Below are positions 9,737 through 17,934 of a DNA stretch of 64,000 nt, one piece after another. The translations under genes and the position numbers were made by a program. Numbering within the stretch: position 1 is the stretch's first letter; each line of letters opens with the position of its first letter. Origin of the DNA: Methylacidiphilales bacterium (lineage in GTDB: Bacteria > Verrucomicrobiota > Verrucomicrobiia > Methylacidiphilales > UBA1321); assembly GCA_021272315.1 (NCBI GenBank), contig JAJSLI010000050.1, positions 1-64,000 of the forward strand, given 5' to 3'. Under the pieces are notes generated by a model. It was not told the origin of the DNA. It worked only from the letters and a program-made list of their open reading frames with translations, and did no database searches.

Positions 9737-10222
9737 ATGCCATCCTTTGATGTCGTATCCGAAGTGGACGAGATGGAAGTCAAAAACGCCGTCGAGCAGG
9801 CACGCAAGGAACTGGCCAACCGCTTCGACTTCCGCGAGGCCAAGGCCGAGATCATCCTCGAAAAAGAAGCCATAAAACTTTCCGCCATCGACCAGTTCAA
9901 GCTCCAGGCCCTCGAGGAAATCGTCCTGGGCAAACTCGCTCGCCGCAATGTCAGCCTCAAGAACATCGAGCGCAAGGAAGCCGATATCTCCCCCCTCGGC
10001 CACGCCCGGCAGGAACTCAAGCTCAAGCAGGGCCTCGAAACCGACGTGGCCAAGACCATCGTCCAGGCCATCCGCGACACCAAGTTCAAGGTCCAGACCC
10101 AGATTCAGGACCGCCAGGTTCGCGTCACGGGCAAGAACCGCGACGATCTCCAGGACGTCATCGCCGCGCTGCGCGGCGGGGAATTCCCCGTCGCCCTCAA
10201 TTACACCAACTTCCGCGCGTGA
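9737..10222 (+). CDS. yajQ: YajQ family nucleotide-binding protein
   Basis: This 161-residue protein begins with MPSFDVVSEVDEMEVKNAVEQ and contains the family stretches NRFDF, ITGKNRDDLQ-like VTGKNRDDLQ and the FPVALNYTNFR end. Family members have two ferredoxin-like domains in tandem; some bind cyclic di-GMP and act on transcription, others bind nucleotides or RNA with no known role. Its stop overlaps the GTG start of the EVE gene by one base pair step (GTGA), so the two are likely translated together. Confidence 0.93.
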   Translation: MPSFDVVSEVDEMEVKNAVEQARKELANRFDFREAKAEIILEKEAIKLSAIDQFKLQALEEIVLGKLARRNVSLKNIERKEADISPLGHARQELKLKQGLETDVAKTIVQAIRDTKFKVQTQIQDRQVRVTGKNRDDLQDVIAALRGGEFPVALNYTNFRA

Positions 10223-10635
10223 ACCATTGGCTGGTCAAGTCTGAGCCCGAAGCCTACTCCTTCGCGCAATTCACCCGCGACAAAACCACCGCCTGGACCG
10301 GCGTTCGCAACTACGCGGCCCGCAATTTTCTCAAGGCGATGGAGAAAGGCGACGAGGTCTTCTTCTACCACAGCGTCAGCGAAAAAGCGGTGGTTGGCCT
10401 CGCCACCGTCATCAAAACCGCCCATCCCGATCCGACGGTCGAACCGGATGAAAAAGGCGACTGGGTTTGCGTCGATTTCAAGGCCGTCCGCGCTTTGGCC
10501 CGTCCCGTTGCCCTCGACGAAATCAAGCGCCAGCCCGCCCTGAAAAATATCCCGCTGCTGCGTCAGTCCCGCCTTTCCGTCATGCCCCTCACCGCTACGG
10601 AAGCGGCCGCGATCAAGCAACTCGGCCAGGGTTAA
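10219..10635 (+). CDS. EVE domain protein
   Basis: This 138-residue protein is almost only an EVE domain (PUA-like fold): HWLVKSEPEAYSF at the N-terminus, WTGVRNYAARNFL, GDEVFFYHS and VGLATVIKTAHPDPT. The family includes human THYN1 and bacterial homologues believed to bind modified bases in DNA or RNA. It starts at GTG 10219 inside the stop region of yajQ. There is no restriction or modification gene next to it, so a housekeeping role is more likely than phage defence. Confidence 0.9.
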   Translation: MNHWLVKSEPEAYSFAQFTRDKTTAWTGVRNYAARNFLKAMEKGDEVFFYHSVSEKAVVGLATVIKTAHPDPTVEPDEKGDWVCVDFKAVRALARPVALDEIKRQPALKNIPLLRQSRLSVMPLTATEAAAIKQLGQG

Positions 10636-10641
10636 AGTGCA

Positions 10642-11016
10642 TCAGGGACCGCCGTTTTTGAACATGTCCTTGAGGAACTTGATCCGGTCTTCGGTCAGTT
10701 TTTGTTCGGCCGTGCTGACCGTAAGAGGATAGATGCTTCCGCCGAAGTCGGAGGAGGCTTCAAACTCGGCTTCCTTTTCCCGGTACGCCAGCCAAGCCTG
10801 CTCGGCGGCATCAAACGCAGCCTGCTCTTGGGCATCGTCTTTGAGCAACGCACGAAATTTCTGATAGGTTGCCGTGAGTTCCTGGTCTGCCTTGTCGGCG
10901 CTGGCCGCCGCCGCGCTGTTCAACTCGGGTTGGCTCTGTGCGTGAACCGGCGCATGGGCGCCGAAAAAAATGATGCTGATTAGGGCAAGAAGCAGGCGGA
11001 TTTGCGGATTGGTCAT
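10642..11016 (-). CDS. LprI/DUF1311-like periplasmic protein
   Basis: This 124-residue protein has a signal peptide (IRLLLALISIIFFGAHAPVHAQ) and a helical domain: ELNSAAAASADKADQELTATYQKF, then AFDAAEQAWLAYREKEAEFEA. The Ala-rich helix with WxxYRxxEAxFE is typical of the lysozyme-inhibitor LprI / DUF1311 family. The family's usual Cys pairs are not evident, so inhibitor function is uncertain. Start at ATG 11016; the longer frame to 11091 has no signal peptide at its N-terminus. It converges with the EVE gene, with only 6 bases between the stops. Confidence 0.7.
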   Translation of the reverse strand: MTNPQIRLLLALISIIFFGAHAPVHAQSQPELNSAAAASADKADQELTATYQKFRALLKDDAQEQAAFDAAEQAWLAYREKEAEFEASSDFGGSIYPLTVSTAEQKLTEDRIKFLKDMFKNGGP

Positions 11017-11115
11017 TCGCTTAGGATACCAGCCCGTTGGGTGATCCGCAATTGGGTCGGCCATACCGCCGTCCGCTGTACCGCCGCGCACCTTGCCCTG
11101 TTAGGAAAACATATC

Positions 11116-11778
11116 CTAGGCTGAATCTCGCAATTCCCTGTTTACGGTGAACCGGTAGTCTCCAAGTTCGAGAACGTCACCCGGGTTGACATACCCATCT
11201 TTAACCAAAACGCCATTGATATAGGTTCCGTTGGTTGAATCGAGGTCCAAAATAAACAGACCGCGCCGATGAATATCCAGGATACAGTGCCTTCCCGACA
11301 CATTATTACCGTCAATGACCAAATCAGAGGATTTATTTCTGCCGATGACGGAAGCCGACTTGGTCAAATAGAGTTTGGTCGCCGGCTGGCTGGCGGGAAT
11401 CAAAAAGTATCTATATTTGGATTCGTCCGCCGGTTCTACAACTCTTCCATGGAGCCTGCTCGTTTCGGCTATTTTGTTCTTATAAATATCTCCACTCTTC
11501 AGAAGGAATTCCTGAATATTCAGGTAAATACTATGAACCGGATCGGGAGGTCGAACACCCCGAAGCCACTGGTACGACGCATCCGTCAGGTGCACCGCCT
11601 GTTCGACGGCCTCCTTGCCGGTCCTCCGGTCCGAGGTTGCGTTTAAAACGAACCCCTCCTGCACATAAATCATAATCAGTTCCGCGTCTTTAAACACCAA
11701 AAGGCATCCCTGTTGCTTGTTCTCACCCAGGCGCAAAAGCACCTCTTCAATGGTAAAGAGCGGATCCTGGAGACTCAT
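11116..11778 (-). CDS. FHA domain protein with N-terminal DUF4388-like region
   Basis: This 220-residue protein has two parts. Residues about 5-90 (LFTIEEVLLRLGENKQQGCLLVFK...AVEQAVHLTDASYQWL) resemble the DUF4388/PatA-type domain of signalling proteins. Residues about 120-215 form a forkhead-associated domain with the phosphothreonine-binding residues visible: VIGRNKSSDLVI, NNVSGRHC, LDLDSTNGTYING. The FHA domain would bind a phosphothreonine partner, probably of a Ser/Thr kinase encoded elsewhere. The ATG at 11778 was chosen because the longer frame would run through the tRNA-Thr gene. Confidence 0.82.
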   Translation of the reverse strand: MSLQDPLFTIEEVLLRLGENKQQGCLLVFKDAELIMIYVQEGFVLNATSDRRTGKEAVEQAVHLTDASYQWLRGVRPPDPVHSIYLNIQEFLLKSGDIYKNKIAETSRLHGRVVEPADESKYRYFLIPASQPATKLYLTKSASVIGRNKSSDLVIDGNNVSGRHCILDIHRRGLFILDLDSTNGTYINGVLVKDGYVNPGDVLELGDYRFTVNRELRDSA

Positions 11779-12002
11779 GACGGGATAAGGGCATGCCGGG
11801 CTGCATTTTTGTGAAGCTTGCCCGCAACACAAATTCTCGCGTAAGATGCGCCGGTTGGAGCGTAGTGTTGAAGATTTTGGCCGGCCTGCACGATCTTGAA
11901 ATTGGGAATCGTCGAGGGCATCGTGATTGCCCTTGTGGTAAACGGACGATGACCGAGAGTCAAGCGCGTCCGTCCAAAAACTTCGATGCTGGCGATTGCG
12001 CT

Positions 12003-12074
12003 GCCGGTTTAGCTCAGTGGTAGAGCAGCGGTTTTGTAAACCGTTGGTCATCAGTTCGAATCTGATAACCGGCT
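12003..12074 (+). tRNA. tRNA-Thr (UGU anticodon)
   Basis: The cloverleaf folds completely. The acceptor pairs GCCGGTT (12003-12009) with AACCGGC (12067-12073), discriminator T. The D-arm is GCTC/GAGC. The anticodon stem GCGGT/ACCGT encloses the loop TTTGTAA with anticodon TGT. The T-arm is ATCAG-TTCGAAT-CTGAT. The 3' CCA is not encoded (TCCC follows), so it must be added enzymatically. Confidence 0.95.
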
Positions 12075-12232
12075 CCCCTCAATTTTGCCTCTTAAATTCA
12101 GCAGGGAGAAAACTTGCAAACATTTTTACCCAAGAGGCCCTTGCGCGCCTGTAAGCGTCCAAGCGCAAGAAGCCGTTACAGCCAGAAAGCGCGTGCATGG
12201 AACCAGACCATCCTCTAGATGTTGGGCTTCCC

Positions 12233-14053
12233 ATGCTTCGCCTGATTCTCTCGTCTGCCCTGTTCTTTATTTTGCTTTCGATTTCTCGTGGACAAGCTCC
12301 AGCACAGATCGATCCGAACGCTTTGGCACAAAAAATTCAGGGTGAGCTCTCCGGCCCGCCCCTCCCTGACGCCAAAGTCGATCCCAGCGTCCCGCACGGC
12401 GAATTACTCCAAGGCATTATCACGGATTCGAAAATCTATCCCGGCACGGAGAACGGCTTCCAGGTCTACGTTCCCGCCCAGTACGATCCCGCCAAGCCCG
12501 CCTGCCTGCTGGTCAAGCTCGATGGCCTGGGCACCTACGAGGCCACCGTGCTCGACAACCTCATCGCAAAAAAAGATGTGCCGGTCATTATCGGCGTCGG
12601 CATCTCTTCCGGAACGGTCTGGAAAGACCCGCCCGGAACCCCCAAACGCGCCGCAATCCGATTCAACCGATCCTACGAGTTCGACAGCGTGAACGATCAC
12701 TTCCCCGATTTCGTACTGAATGAGGTGCTGCCTGCCGTGGAAAAGATGAAGACCAAGGATGGCCGTGCGATCAACCTTTCGCCCGATGGCAATGACCATG
12801 CCGCCACCGGTGGCAGTACCGGCGGAATCGGTTCCTTTACCCTGGCATGGCGGCGGCCCGACCAGTTCACCCGTGTCTACTCTCTTATCGGTACCTTTGT
12901 CTCCATGCGGGGCGGCCACGAGTACCCGGCGCTGATTCGCAAGACCGACCCCAAGCCCATCCGCATTTTTCTGGAAGACGGCTCGACTGACGCGTGGAAC
13001 CCGCTCTTCGGCTCATGGTACGATGCCAATCTGGCCATGGAGTCGGCCCTGAGCTTCTCCGGCTATGACGTCGCCCATGCCTGGGGCACCCATGGCCACG
13101 ACGGACGGCCCGGAGGGATGATTTTTCCCGACGTGATGCGCTGGCTCTGGCGCGATTATCCGGCGCCGATCAAAGCCGGCATCTCGAAAAACAGCACGCT
13201 GGTGGAAATCACACTGCCGGGTGAAGGGTGGCAAAAAATTCCGCAGACGTTCCAGTCCGCCGCCGGTTTGGCCGCGAACGCACAAGGCGACGTTTTCTTG
13301 AGCGATAGGCCCGCCTCAACTCTCTACCATCTTGGCGCTGATGACAAACCGGTGGCATACGGTCACGAACCCGACGTGGTTGGAGAGGCCTTTGGCCCGG
13401 ACGGGACGCTTTACGGTGTCGAGCCTGGTGAGAAGAAGGTTGTGGCACTCGATCCACAGGGCCAGACCCGCACCGTCGCCGAGGGTATCGCCGGTAACGG
13501 CATCGTCGTTACCCATGACGGCACGCTCTACGTAAGCGAACCCGGCGAGCACAGCGACATGCCCAGCACCATCTGGCAAATCAAGTCGACCGGCGAAAAG
13601 AAGGTTGTCGATCAGGGACTTCACTCCGCCTCCGGAGTCGCTTTTTCACCTGATGGCTCACTTTTCTATGGGGCAGAGAATAGTACCAAATGGATCTACA
13701 GTTATGTCGTCCAGCCCGACGGCTCCCTGGCCGACAAGCAGCCCTTTTACTGGCTTCACATGACCGACATTCCCAATGACAGCGGCGCGGAAGACCTCGC
13801 CGTCGACACGCACGGTAATCTCTATGCGGCGACCCGCATGGGCATCCAAGTCTGCGACCAAAACGGCCGCGTCCGCGCCATCCTGCCGCTGCCCACGCCA
13901 TGCGGACCGGTGTGTAGTTTGTGCTTTGGCGGTGAACATTTCGATATTCTCTACGCCACCGACGGCACACAGGTTTTCAAGCGGCATCTGAAAGTGCCGG
14001 GATTCGCCCCGTGGGCCGCACCGATTGCGCTTCCAAGTCATAGCGCAGGTTAA
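12233..14053 (+). CDS. Secreted esterase (Fes/EsD type) fused to an SMP-30/gluconolactonase beta-propeller
   Basis: This 606-residue protein has a signal peptide (LRLILSSALFFILLSISRGQA). Residues about 60-310 are an alpha/beta-hydrolase of the putative-esterase family, with the nucleophile elbow GGSTGGIGS and a late GTHGHDG that may hold the catalytic His. Residues about 325-600 are a six-bladed SMP-30/gluconolactonase-like propeller (GVEPGEKKVVALD, TLYVSEPGEHSD, SGVAFSPDGSLFYGAEN, EDLAVDTHGNLYAAT). The combination suggests periplasmic hydrolysis of a carbohydrate or hydroxy-acid ester or lactone. The lactate-permease-family gene starts 27 bases later, so both likely act on one substrate. An upstream start at 12197 would bury the signal peptide and is less likely. 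Confidence 0.82.
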   Translation: MLRLILSSALFFILLSISRGQAPAQIDPNALAQKIQGELSGPPLPDAKVDPSVPHGELLQGIITDSKIYPGTENGFQVYVPAQYDPAKPACLLVKLDGLGTYEATVLDNLIAKKDVPVIIGVGISSGTVWKDPPGTPKRAAIRFNRSYEFDSVNDHFPDFVLNEVLPAVEKMKTKDGRAINLSPDGNDHAATGGSTGGIGSFTLAWRRPDQFTRVYSLIGTFVSMRGGHEYPALIRKTDPKPIRIFLEDGSTDAWNPLFGSWYDANLAMESALSFSGYDVAHAWGTHGHDGRPGGMIFPDVMRWLWRDYPAPIKAGISKNSTLVEITLPGEGWQKIPQTFQSAAGLAANAQGDVFLSDRPASTLYHLGADDKPVAYGHEPDVVGEAFGPDGTLYGVEPGEKKVVALDPQGQTRTVAEGIAGNGIVVTHDGTLYVSEPGEHSDMPSTIWQIKSTGEKKVVDQGLHSASGVAFSPDGSLFYGAENSTKWIYSYVVQPDGSLADKQPFYWLHMTDIPNDSGAEDLAVDTHGNLYAATRMGIQVCDQNGRVRAILPLPTPCGPVCSLCFGGEHFDILYATDGTQVFKRHLKVPGFAPWAAPIALPSHSAG

Positions 14054-14080
14054 TGACCCCGATTTTCACCTGACCTCCCC

Positions 14081-15742
14081 ATGTCCGTCTGGCCCCAATT
14101 CTACGATCCGCTCGGTAACATCTATGTCTCGGCGCTCGTTGCGGCGGTTCCCGCGCTCCTGCTTTTGGTCCTGATCGCCGGATTCAATGTTCGCATCCAC
14201 CTCGCGGCACTCGTTGCGCTGGGCGCCTGCCTGACGCTCGCAATTGGACTCTATCACATGCCCGTCGCCTACGCGGCGGCCGCCACGGTTTACGGCGCCG
14301 GCTACGGCCTTTTCCCCATCGGCTGGCTGGTGGTGAACATCATTTTTGTCTATCAACTTACGGTGCAGCGCGGGCTCTTTGACGTGTTGCGCCGCAGCCT
14401 CGCCCGGGTCGCGCCCGATCCGCGCATCCAGGTTATCCTCATCGCCTTCGCCTTTGGCTCCTTTCTCGAGGGTATGTCGGGTTTTGGCGCGCCGGTGGCC
14501 ATTACTGCGGCCATCCTGATTCAGCTCAGGTTCCCTCCGCTTCAGGCTTCAGGGTTGGCGCTCGTCGCCAACACGGCGCCTGTCGCCTTCGGTTCGCTCG
14601 GCATTCCACTGACCACGCTGCAGCAGGTCACCGACCTCGATATCCGCGCGCTTTCGGCCACGGTCGGCGCGCTCCTCGTCCCGTTTGCCTTTTCCATTCC
14701 GTTTCTCATCGTCATCATGCTGGCTGGCTGGCGTGGGCTGCTCGGCATCTGGCCCGCCGCCCTGGTCGCGGGCCTTTTCTACACGATTCCGCAGTTTCTC
14801 ATCGCCACTTACCATGGCCCGTGGCTGGCCGCACCCGTCGCGGGACTCTCCTGCATTTTCGCACTGGTCGTGCTCCTGCGTGTCTGGCGACCGCGTGAGC
14901 TTTATCGCTTCGATGAAGAAGGCAATCTAACCACCGGCATCGAACCAAGAGCCGCGACCGGATCAACCGATTCCGCCCGGCGGATTTTCGAAGCGTGGCT
15001 TCCCTGGGGCATTCTGACCATCCTCATTCTTATCTGGGGTGTGCCGCTATTTCAGGCTGCCTTGGACAAGGCTTTCCCTGCCGAGTTCAACATGCCGTGG
15101 CTGCACAAACTGATTCGCCGGATGCCGCCGGTCGATCTGGCCAACGCCGCGCCGATCAAGGCCATCTTCAAATTCCATATCCTTTCCGCCACCGGCACCA
15201 GCATTTTTGTCGCCTCCCTACTTGTCGGCTTGACCACAGGTTATTCGCCACGCGAGTGGCTCAAGCTCTTTTTTGAAACCGTCTGGCGCATCCGGCTCTC
15301 GCTTCTCACCATGGCCGCCATGCTTGCGCTCGGCAATGTCACCCGCTACTCGGGGACCGACGGCACCCTCGGTCTTGCCCTCTCCCACACCGGCTCGTTC
15401 TACCCCTTCTTCGGCACGCTGCTCGGCTGGCTCGGCGCGGCCATCACCGGTTCCGACACTTCAACGAACGTTCTCTTCGGCAGCCTGCAGAAAATCACCG
15501 CGCAGCAAATTGGCGTCAGCGCGGTCCTCATGTGCGCGGCCAATACCTGCGGCGGAGTCATGGGCAAGATGGTCAGTTCCCAAAGCATCGTTGTCGCCAG
15601 CACCGCCACCAATTGGTACGGCCATGAGGGACGCATCCTCCGTTACGTTTTTCTGACCAGCATCATCCTCGCCTCGCTCATGGGCATCCTTGTCTATCTC
15701 GCCGCTTACTTCGCCCCGTTTACCGCATTGGTGACAAAATAG
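14081..15742 (+). CDS. L-lactate permease (LctP) family transporter
   Basis: This 553-residue polytopic membrane protein has about 12-14 hydrophobic segments. Family stretches include LEGMSGFGAPVAITAAIL, LVANTAPVAFGSLGIPLTTL, NVTRYSGTDGTLGLALS and GSDTSTNVLFGSLQKITAQQ. The family imports lactate or glycolate with protons. It follows the esterase/SMP-30 fusion by 27 bases, which suggests uptake of the hydroxy acid released outside. No lactate dehydrogenase or LldP regulator is adjacent, so the substrate is inferred from family only. Confidence 0.93.
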   Translation: MSVWPQFYDPLGNIYVSALVAAVPALLLLVLIAGFNVRIHLAALVALGACLTLAIGLYHMPVAYAAAATVYGAGYGLFPIGWLVVNIIFVYQLTVQRGLFDVLRRSLARVAPDPRIQVILIAFAFGSFLEGMSGFGAPVAITAAILIQLRFPPLQASGLALVANTAPVAFGSLGIPLTTLQQVTDLDIRALSATVGALLVPFAFSIPFLIVIMLAGWRGLLGIWPAALVAGLFYTIPQFLIATYHGPWLAAPVAGLSCIFALVVLLRVWRPRELYRFDEEGNLTTGIEPRAATGSTDSARRIFEAWLPWGILTILILIWGVPLFQAALDKAFPAEFNMPWLHKLIRRMPPVDLANAAPIKAIFKFHILSATGTSIFVASLLVGLTTGYSPREWLKLFFETVWRIRLSLLTMAAMLALGNVTRYSGTDGTLGLALSHTGSFYPFFGTLLGWLGAAITGSDTSTNVLFGSLQKITAQQIGVSAVLMCAANTCGGVMGKMVSSQSIVVASTATNWYGHEGRILRYVFLTSIILASLMGILVYLAAYFAPFTALVTK

Positions 15743-15779
15743 TCGAATTCAATTCCAGATTGGGCGACAGAGGGGCAAC

Positions 15780-16061
15780 TCAGGGCGCGTTCGTCGTGAC
15801 ACCCGTTGGTAAGTTCGTGGTGACGCCGGTTGGAAGATTTGTCGTCACTCCGGTTGGAAGATTTGTCGTCACTCCGGTCGGTAGATTACTACTGACGCCC
15901 GGCGCGGGATTCGGATTATTGCTTACCCCGGGATTGCTATAAGTGCCAACGGTAATACTGGGAACATAGGATAGCGGCGCGGCGGTTAAAGTCACCCACC
16001 CTGTTCCAAGGACCGAGGCCAGTGCGACAAGTTCGGCCACAGTTTTTATTGAGATTTTCAT
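15780..16061 (-). CDS. Small secreted protein with C-terminal octapeptide repeats
   Basis: This 93-residue protein has an N-terminal hydrophobic signal-like segment (KTVAELVALASVLGTGWVTLTA) and a C-terminal half of near-identical units NLPTGVTT, four in a row, preceded by Pro/Asn/Ser-rich sequence. No known domain. Start at ATG 16061; a longer frame to 16091 is less likely. A perfect 6-bp hairpin (CCCCGT/ACGGGG, 16083-16100) lies 22 bases upstream. It is convergent with the permease gene. Unusual composition and repeats point to a cell-surface or periplasmic role; that it is translated at all rests on the signal peptide and frame conservation of the repeats. Confidence 0.55.
   Translation of the reverse strand: MKISIKTVAELVALASVLGTGWVTLTAAPLSYVPSITVGTYSNPGVSNNPNPAPGVSSNLPTGVTTNLPTGVTTNLPTGVTTNLPTGVTTNAP
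15791..15886. repeat. Four tandem 24-bp units
   Basis: Four contiguous 24-base units begin at 15791, 15815, 15839 and 15863. The last two inner units are almost identical (core GTCGTCACTCCGGTTGGAAG); the outer ones have diverged at third positions. Because the unit is 24 bases, it encodes eight residues (NLPTGVTT) in the small gene on the minus strand. There are no spacers, so this is not a CRISPR array. Confidence 0.85.
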
Positions 16062-16302
16062 GGTAAAATATCGCCCTGACCACCCCGTCACACAACGGGG
16101 AATAAATGAAAGGAGAATTCGCCATTAAGGAGACCAAGCTATTATTTGGAAGCCTGCCAACAGCCAGCCGGATTGCGCGGGGAATCGGCCTATCCCTTGC
16201 GTCGCAAGCCCCGTTGAAGCCCTCGACCCACTTCATGATTGCGCTTGTCATGGCTCATCGTTAATTTTTGTGATTGGAGGTTTTGCTGTTGCCACCTTCC
16301 AG

Positions 16303-16908
16303 ATGAAATACTTTCTTCTCCTCATTATTCTTGCTCTCTGTGGTGGTGGTTATTACGAGTACACGGTCCTGCAGCAAAAACAGGACGCGCAATCCGCCGC
16401 CGACCAGAAACAAATTGACGATCTGAATGGGCAAATCGAGCAGCTCAAAGCGGAAAAGAAAAAGACACAGGACAATTTGGACGCGGCGAATCAAGACCTG
16501 AACGCCGCCAAGACGCAGCTCACCGATTTAACCGCGCAACTTCTGGCGCTGCAAAAAGCAGCGGAAGCCGCCAAAAAAGCGGCCACCCAGACAGCCTCGC
16601 AGTCAGGCGAGGTCAAGCCTGCGCCCGTTTTATCCAATTTTCTTGGCACGATTGTGACGTTGGATGGAAAGACCTTCCAGAATTGCAAACTGCTCAAGGT
16701 CGAAGCCGACGGCATCACCTTCAACCATTCCGAGGGCATCACCAAAGTCACGTTCATCCTCCTGCCGCCCGATCTGGCAAAAAAGTTCGGTTTCGATATT
16801 CATAAGGAAACTCAACTGTCGCCTGATGAAGTTGAAGCTCAGGAGACCTTGAGAATCAAAGCCGACCTTCAGCCCTCTGCTCAAAGCCCATCACCAGCCC
16901 AGCCGTAG
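16303..16908 (+). CDS. Membrane-anchored coiled-coil protein of unknown function
   Basis: This 201-residue protein has one N-terminal hydrophobic anchor (KYFLLLIILALCGGGYYEY) and then a long heptad-type coiled coil (about residues 25-100: QIDDLNGQIEQLKAEKKKTQDNLDAANQDL...). A small globular domain follows (LGTIVTLDGKTFQNCKLLKVEADGITFNHSEGITKVTFILLPPDL), a pattern seen in verrucomicrobial proteins where a short beta domain reads a site-like 'G.ty..v.v..v..dgi.i.h..G...v'. Pro-rich tail. A GGAGG at 16276-16280 is too far from this ATG to be certain; a GTG at 16270 is an alternative start. Function unknown. Confidence 0.65.
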   Translation: MKYFLLLIILALCGGGYYEYTVLQQKQDAQSAADQKQIDDLNGQIEQLKAEKKKTQDNLDAANQDLNAAKTQLTDLTAQLLALQKAAEAAKKAATQTASQSGEVKPAPVLSNFLGTIVTLDGKTFQNCKLLKVEADGITFNHSEGITKVTFILLPPDLAKKFGFDIHKETQLSPDEVEAQETLRIKADLQPSAQSPSPAQP

Positions 16909-16979
16909 GGAAACATTACCAGTTCCGGATGACGCAACGTTGTTGTCAGAATCAAGCCTTCGCTGCATGATTGGCGGTC

Positions 16980-17195
16980 ATGCGCTTCTACCTTCTGCCC
17001 ATTGAGCAAGGCAAAACGGTCTGCATCAACTTTGACCACGTCACCAACATCCGCATCAGTGCGTCAACCATCGAGTTGTTTTTCGCCGGCGTCGAAGCGC
17101 CCATGGTCGTCCCGAAAACATCGAACACCTTGTCCACCATCGCCAAGGGCATGGATCTCTCGGAAAACACCAAGGATCTTATCAACGCTCTTTAA
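16980..17195 (+). CDS. Small conserved-looking protein of unknown function
   Basis: This 71-residue soluble protein (RFYLLPIEQGKTVCINFDHV...) has no signal peptide or membrane segment. Alternating hydrophobic pattern and the stretch VVPKTSNTLSTIAKGMDL suggest a small alpha/beta fold. I do not recognise a family. The in-frame TTG at 16971 is a weaker start. It lies 91 bases before lexA; the dyads and promoter of lexA fall between them, so it is probably not co-transcribed with lexA. Confidence 0.5.
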   Translation: MRFYLLPIEQGKTVCINFDHVTNIRISASTIELFFAGVEAPMVVPKTSNTLSTIAKGMDLSENTKDLINAL

Positions 17196-17251
17196 CCGCC
17201 GGCCATTTCGCGCCAGCCGTGTAATATAATCCATCTGTATAGCGATTTTCT

Positions 17252-17285
17252 TTGACAAGTTCCTTCTGTCATTATACTAAAGTAT
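17252..17285 (+). promoter_or_regulatory. lexA promoter with two overlapping dyads (candidate LexA operator)
   Basis: TTGACA at 17252-17257 and TATACT at 17273-17278 form a promoter-like pair with a short 15-base spacer. A perfect dyad TGACA-N9-TGTCA covers 17253-17271 and a second one, ATACT-AA-AGTAT, covers 17274-17285, just before the ATG at 17287. Both overlap the expected polymerase site, as expected for LexA autoregulation. Which dyad is the operator is not decidable from one copy. Confidence 0.55.
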
Positions 17286-17286
17286 C

Positions 17287-17904
17287 ATGCGTCAAAGTAA
17301 CAGCCAGCAAATGGTCCTCGCCTTCATCGAACACTACCAGGGCGAGAACCAACGCCCGCCTACCATCCGCGAAATCCAGGATCACTGCGGCTTCAAGAGC
17401 CCGCGCGCCGTCTCCTACATCCTTGAAAAACTGGAACAGGCCCGCCTCGTCATCCGCCAGGCCCACTCCCGCGGCATCCAACTCACCAAGCCGCGCATCA
17501 ACGCCGCCGGCGTTCAGTTGCCGCTTTTTTCCTCCATTCCAGCCGGCATTCCCGACCAGTTCGACGGCAGCGAAGCGCCTGAAACGCTCCGCTTCATTCC
17601 CACGACCCTCGGCATCTCCAATCCGAGCCGCGCCTTTGCCGTTCGCGTTCGCGGCGACAGCATGGTCGACGCCGGAATCTTTTCCGGCGACATCGTCGTC
17701 CTCGAAAAAAAGGAAGCCCGCCCCGGCGACATCGTCGCCGCCCTGATCGACGGCGAAAACACCCTCAAGCGCTACATCAGGGAAAACGGCCGCGTCTATC
17801 TGAAGGCTGAAAACGCGCGCTACCCGCGTCTCGAACCGGTCGAAAAGCTCGAAGTCCAGGGCGTCGTCGTCAGCGTCCTGCGCACCATGGCCGCTGCGGC
17901 TTAA
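17287..17904 (+). CDS. lexA: LexA-type SOS repressor
   Basis: This 205-residue protein has an N-terminal winged helix (about 1-65: PTIREIQDHCGFKSPRAVSYILEKLE) and a C-terminal S24 peptidase domain. The self-cleavage dipeptide is Ala86-Gly87 in SSIPAGIP; the catalytic Ser is in GDSMVDAG (Ser125) and the Lys in NTLKRY (Lys161), all at normal LexA spacing. RecA-stimulated self-cleavage would de-repress DNA-repair genes. It is monocistronic here, with dyads over the promoter suggesting autoregulation. A phage-type S24 repressor is unlikely given the absence of phage genes. Confidence 0.93.
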   Translation: MRQSNSQQMVLAFIEHYQGENQRPPTIREIQDHCGFKSPRAVSYILEKLEQARLVIRQAHSRGIQLTKPRINAAGVQLPLFSSIPAGIPDQFDGSEAPETLRFIPTTLGISNPSRAFAVRVRGDSMVDAGIFSGDIVVLEKKEARPGDIVAALIDGENTLKRYIRENGRVYLKAENARYPRLEPVEKLEVQGVVVSVLRTMAAAA

Positions 17905-17934
17905 CCCGCTTCCGATTTAAACTCGTGGGATAAA

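Noticed and set aside
11779-12051. N-terminal extension of the FHA-domain protein
   Set aside because: It would run through the tRNA-Thr gene, and the extra residues have no similarity to the domain; the ATG at 11778 fits better.
15791-15886. Possible CRISPR array
   Set aside because: The 24-base units are contiguous with no spacers and lie in frame inside a small gene.
16105-16263. 52-codon frame (MKGEFAIKETKLLFGSL...)
   Set aside because: No ribosome site, no domain, and the region is probably the promoter area of its neighbours.
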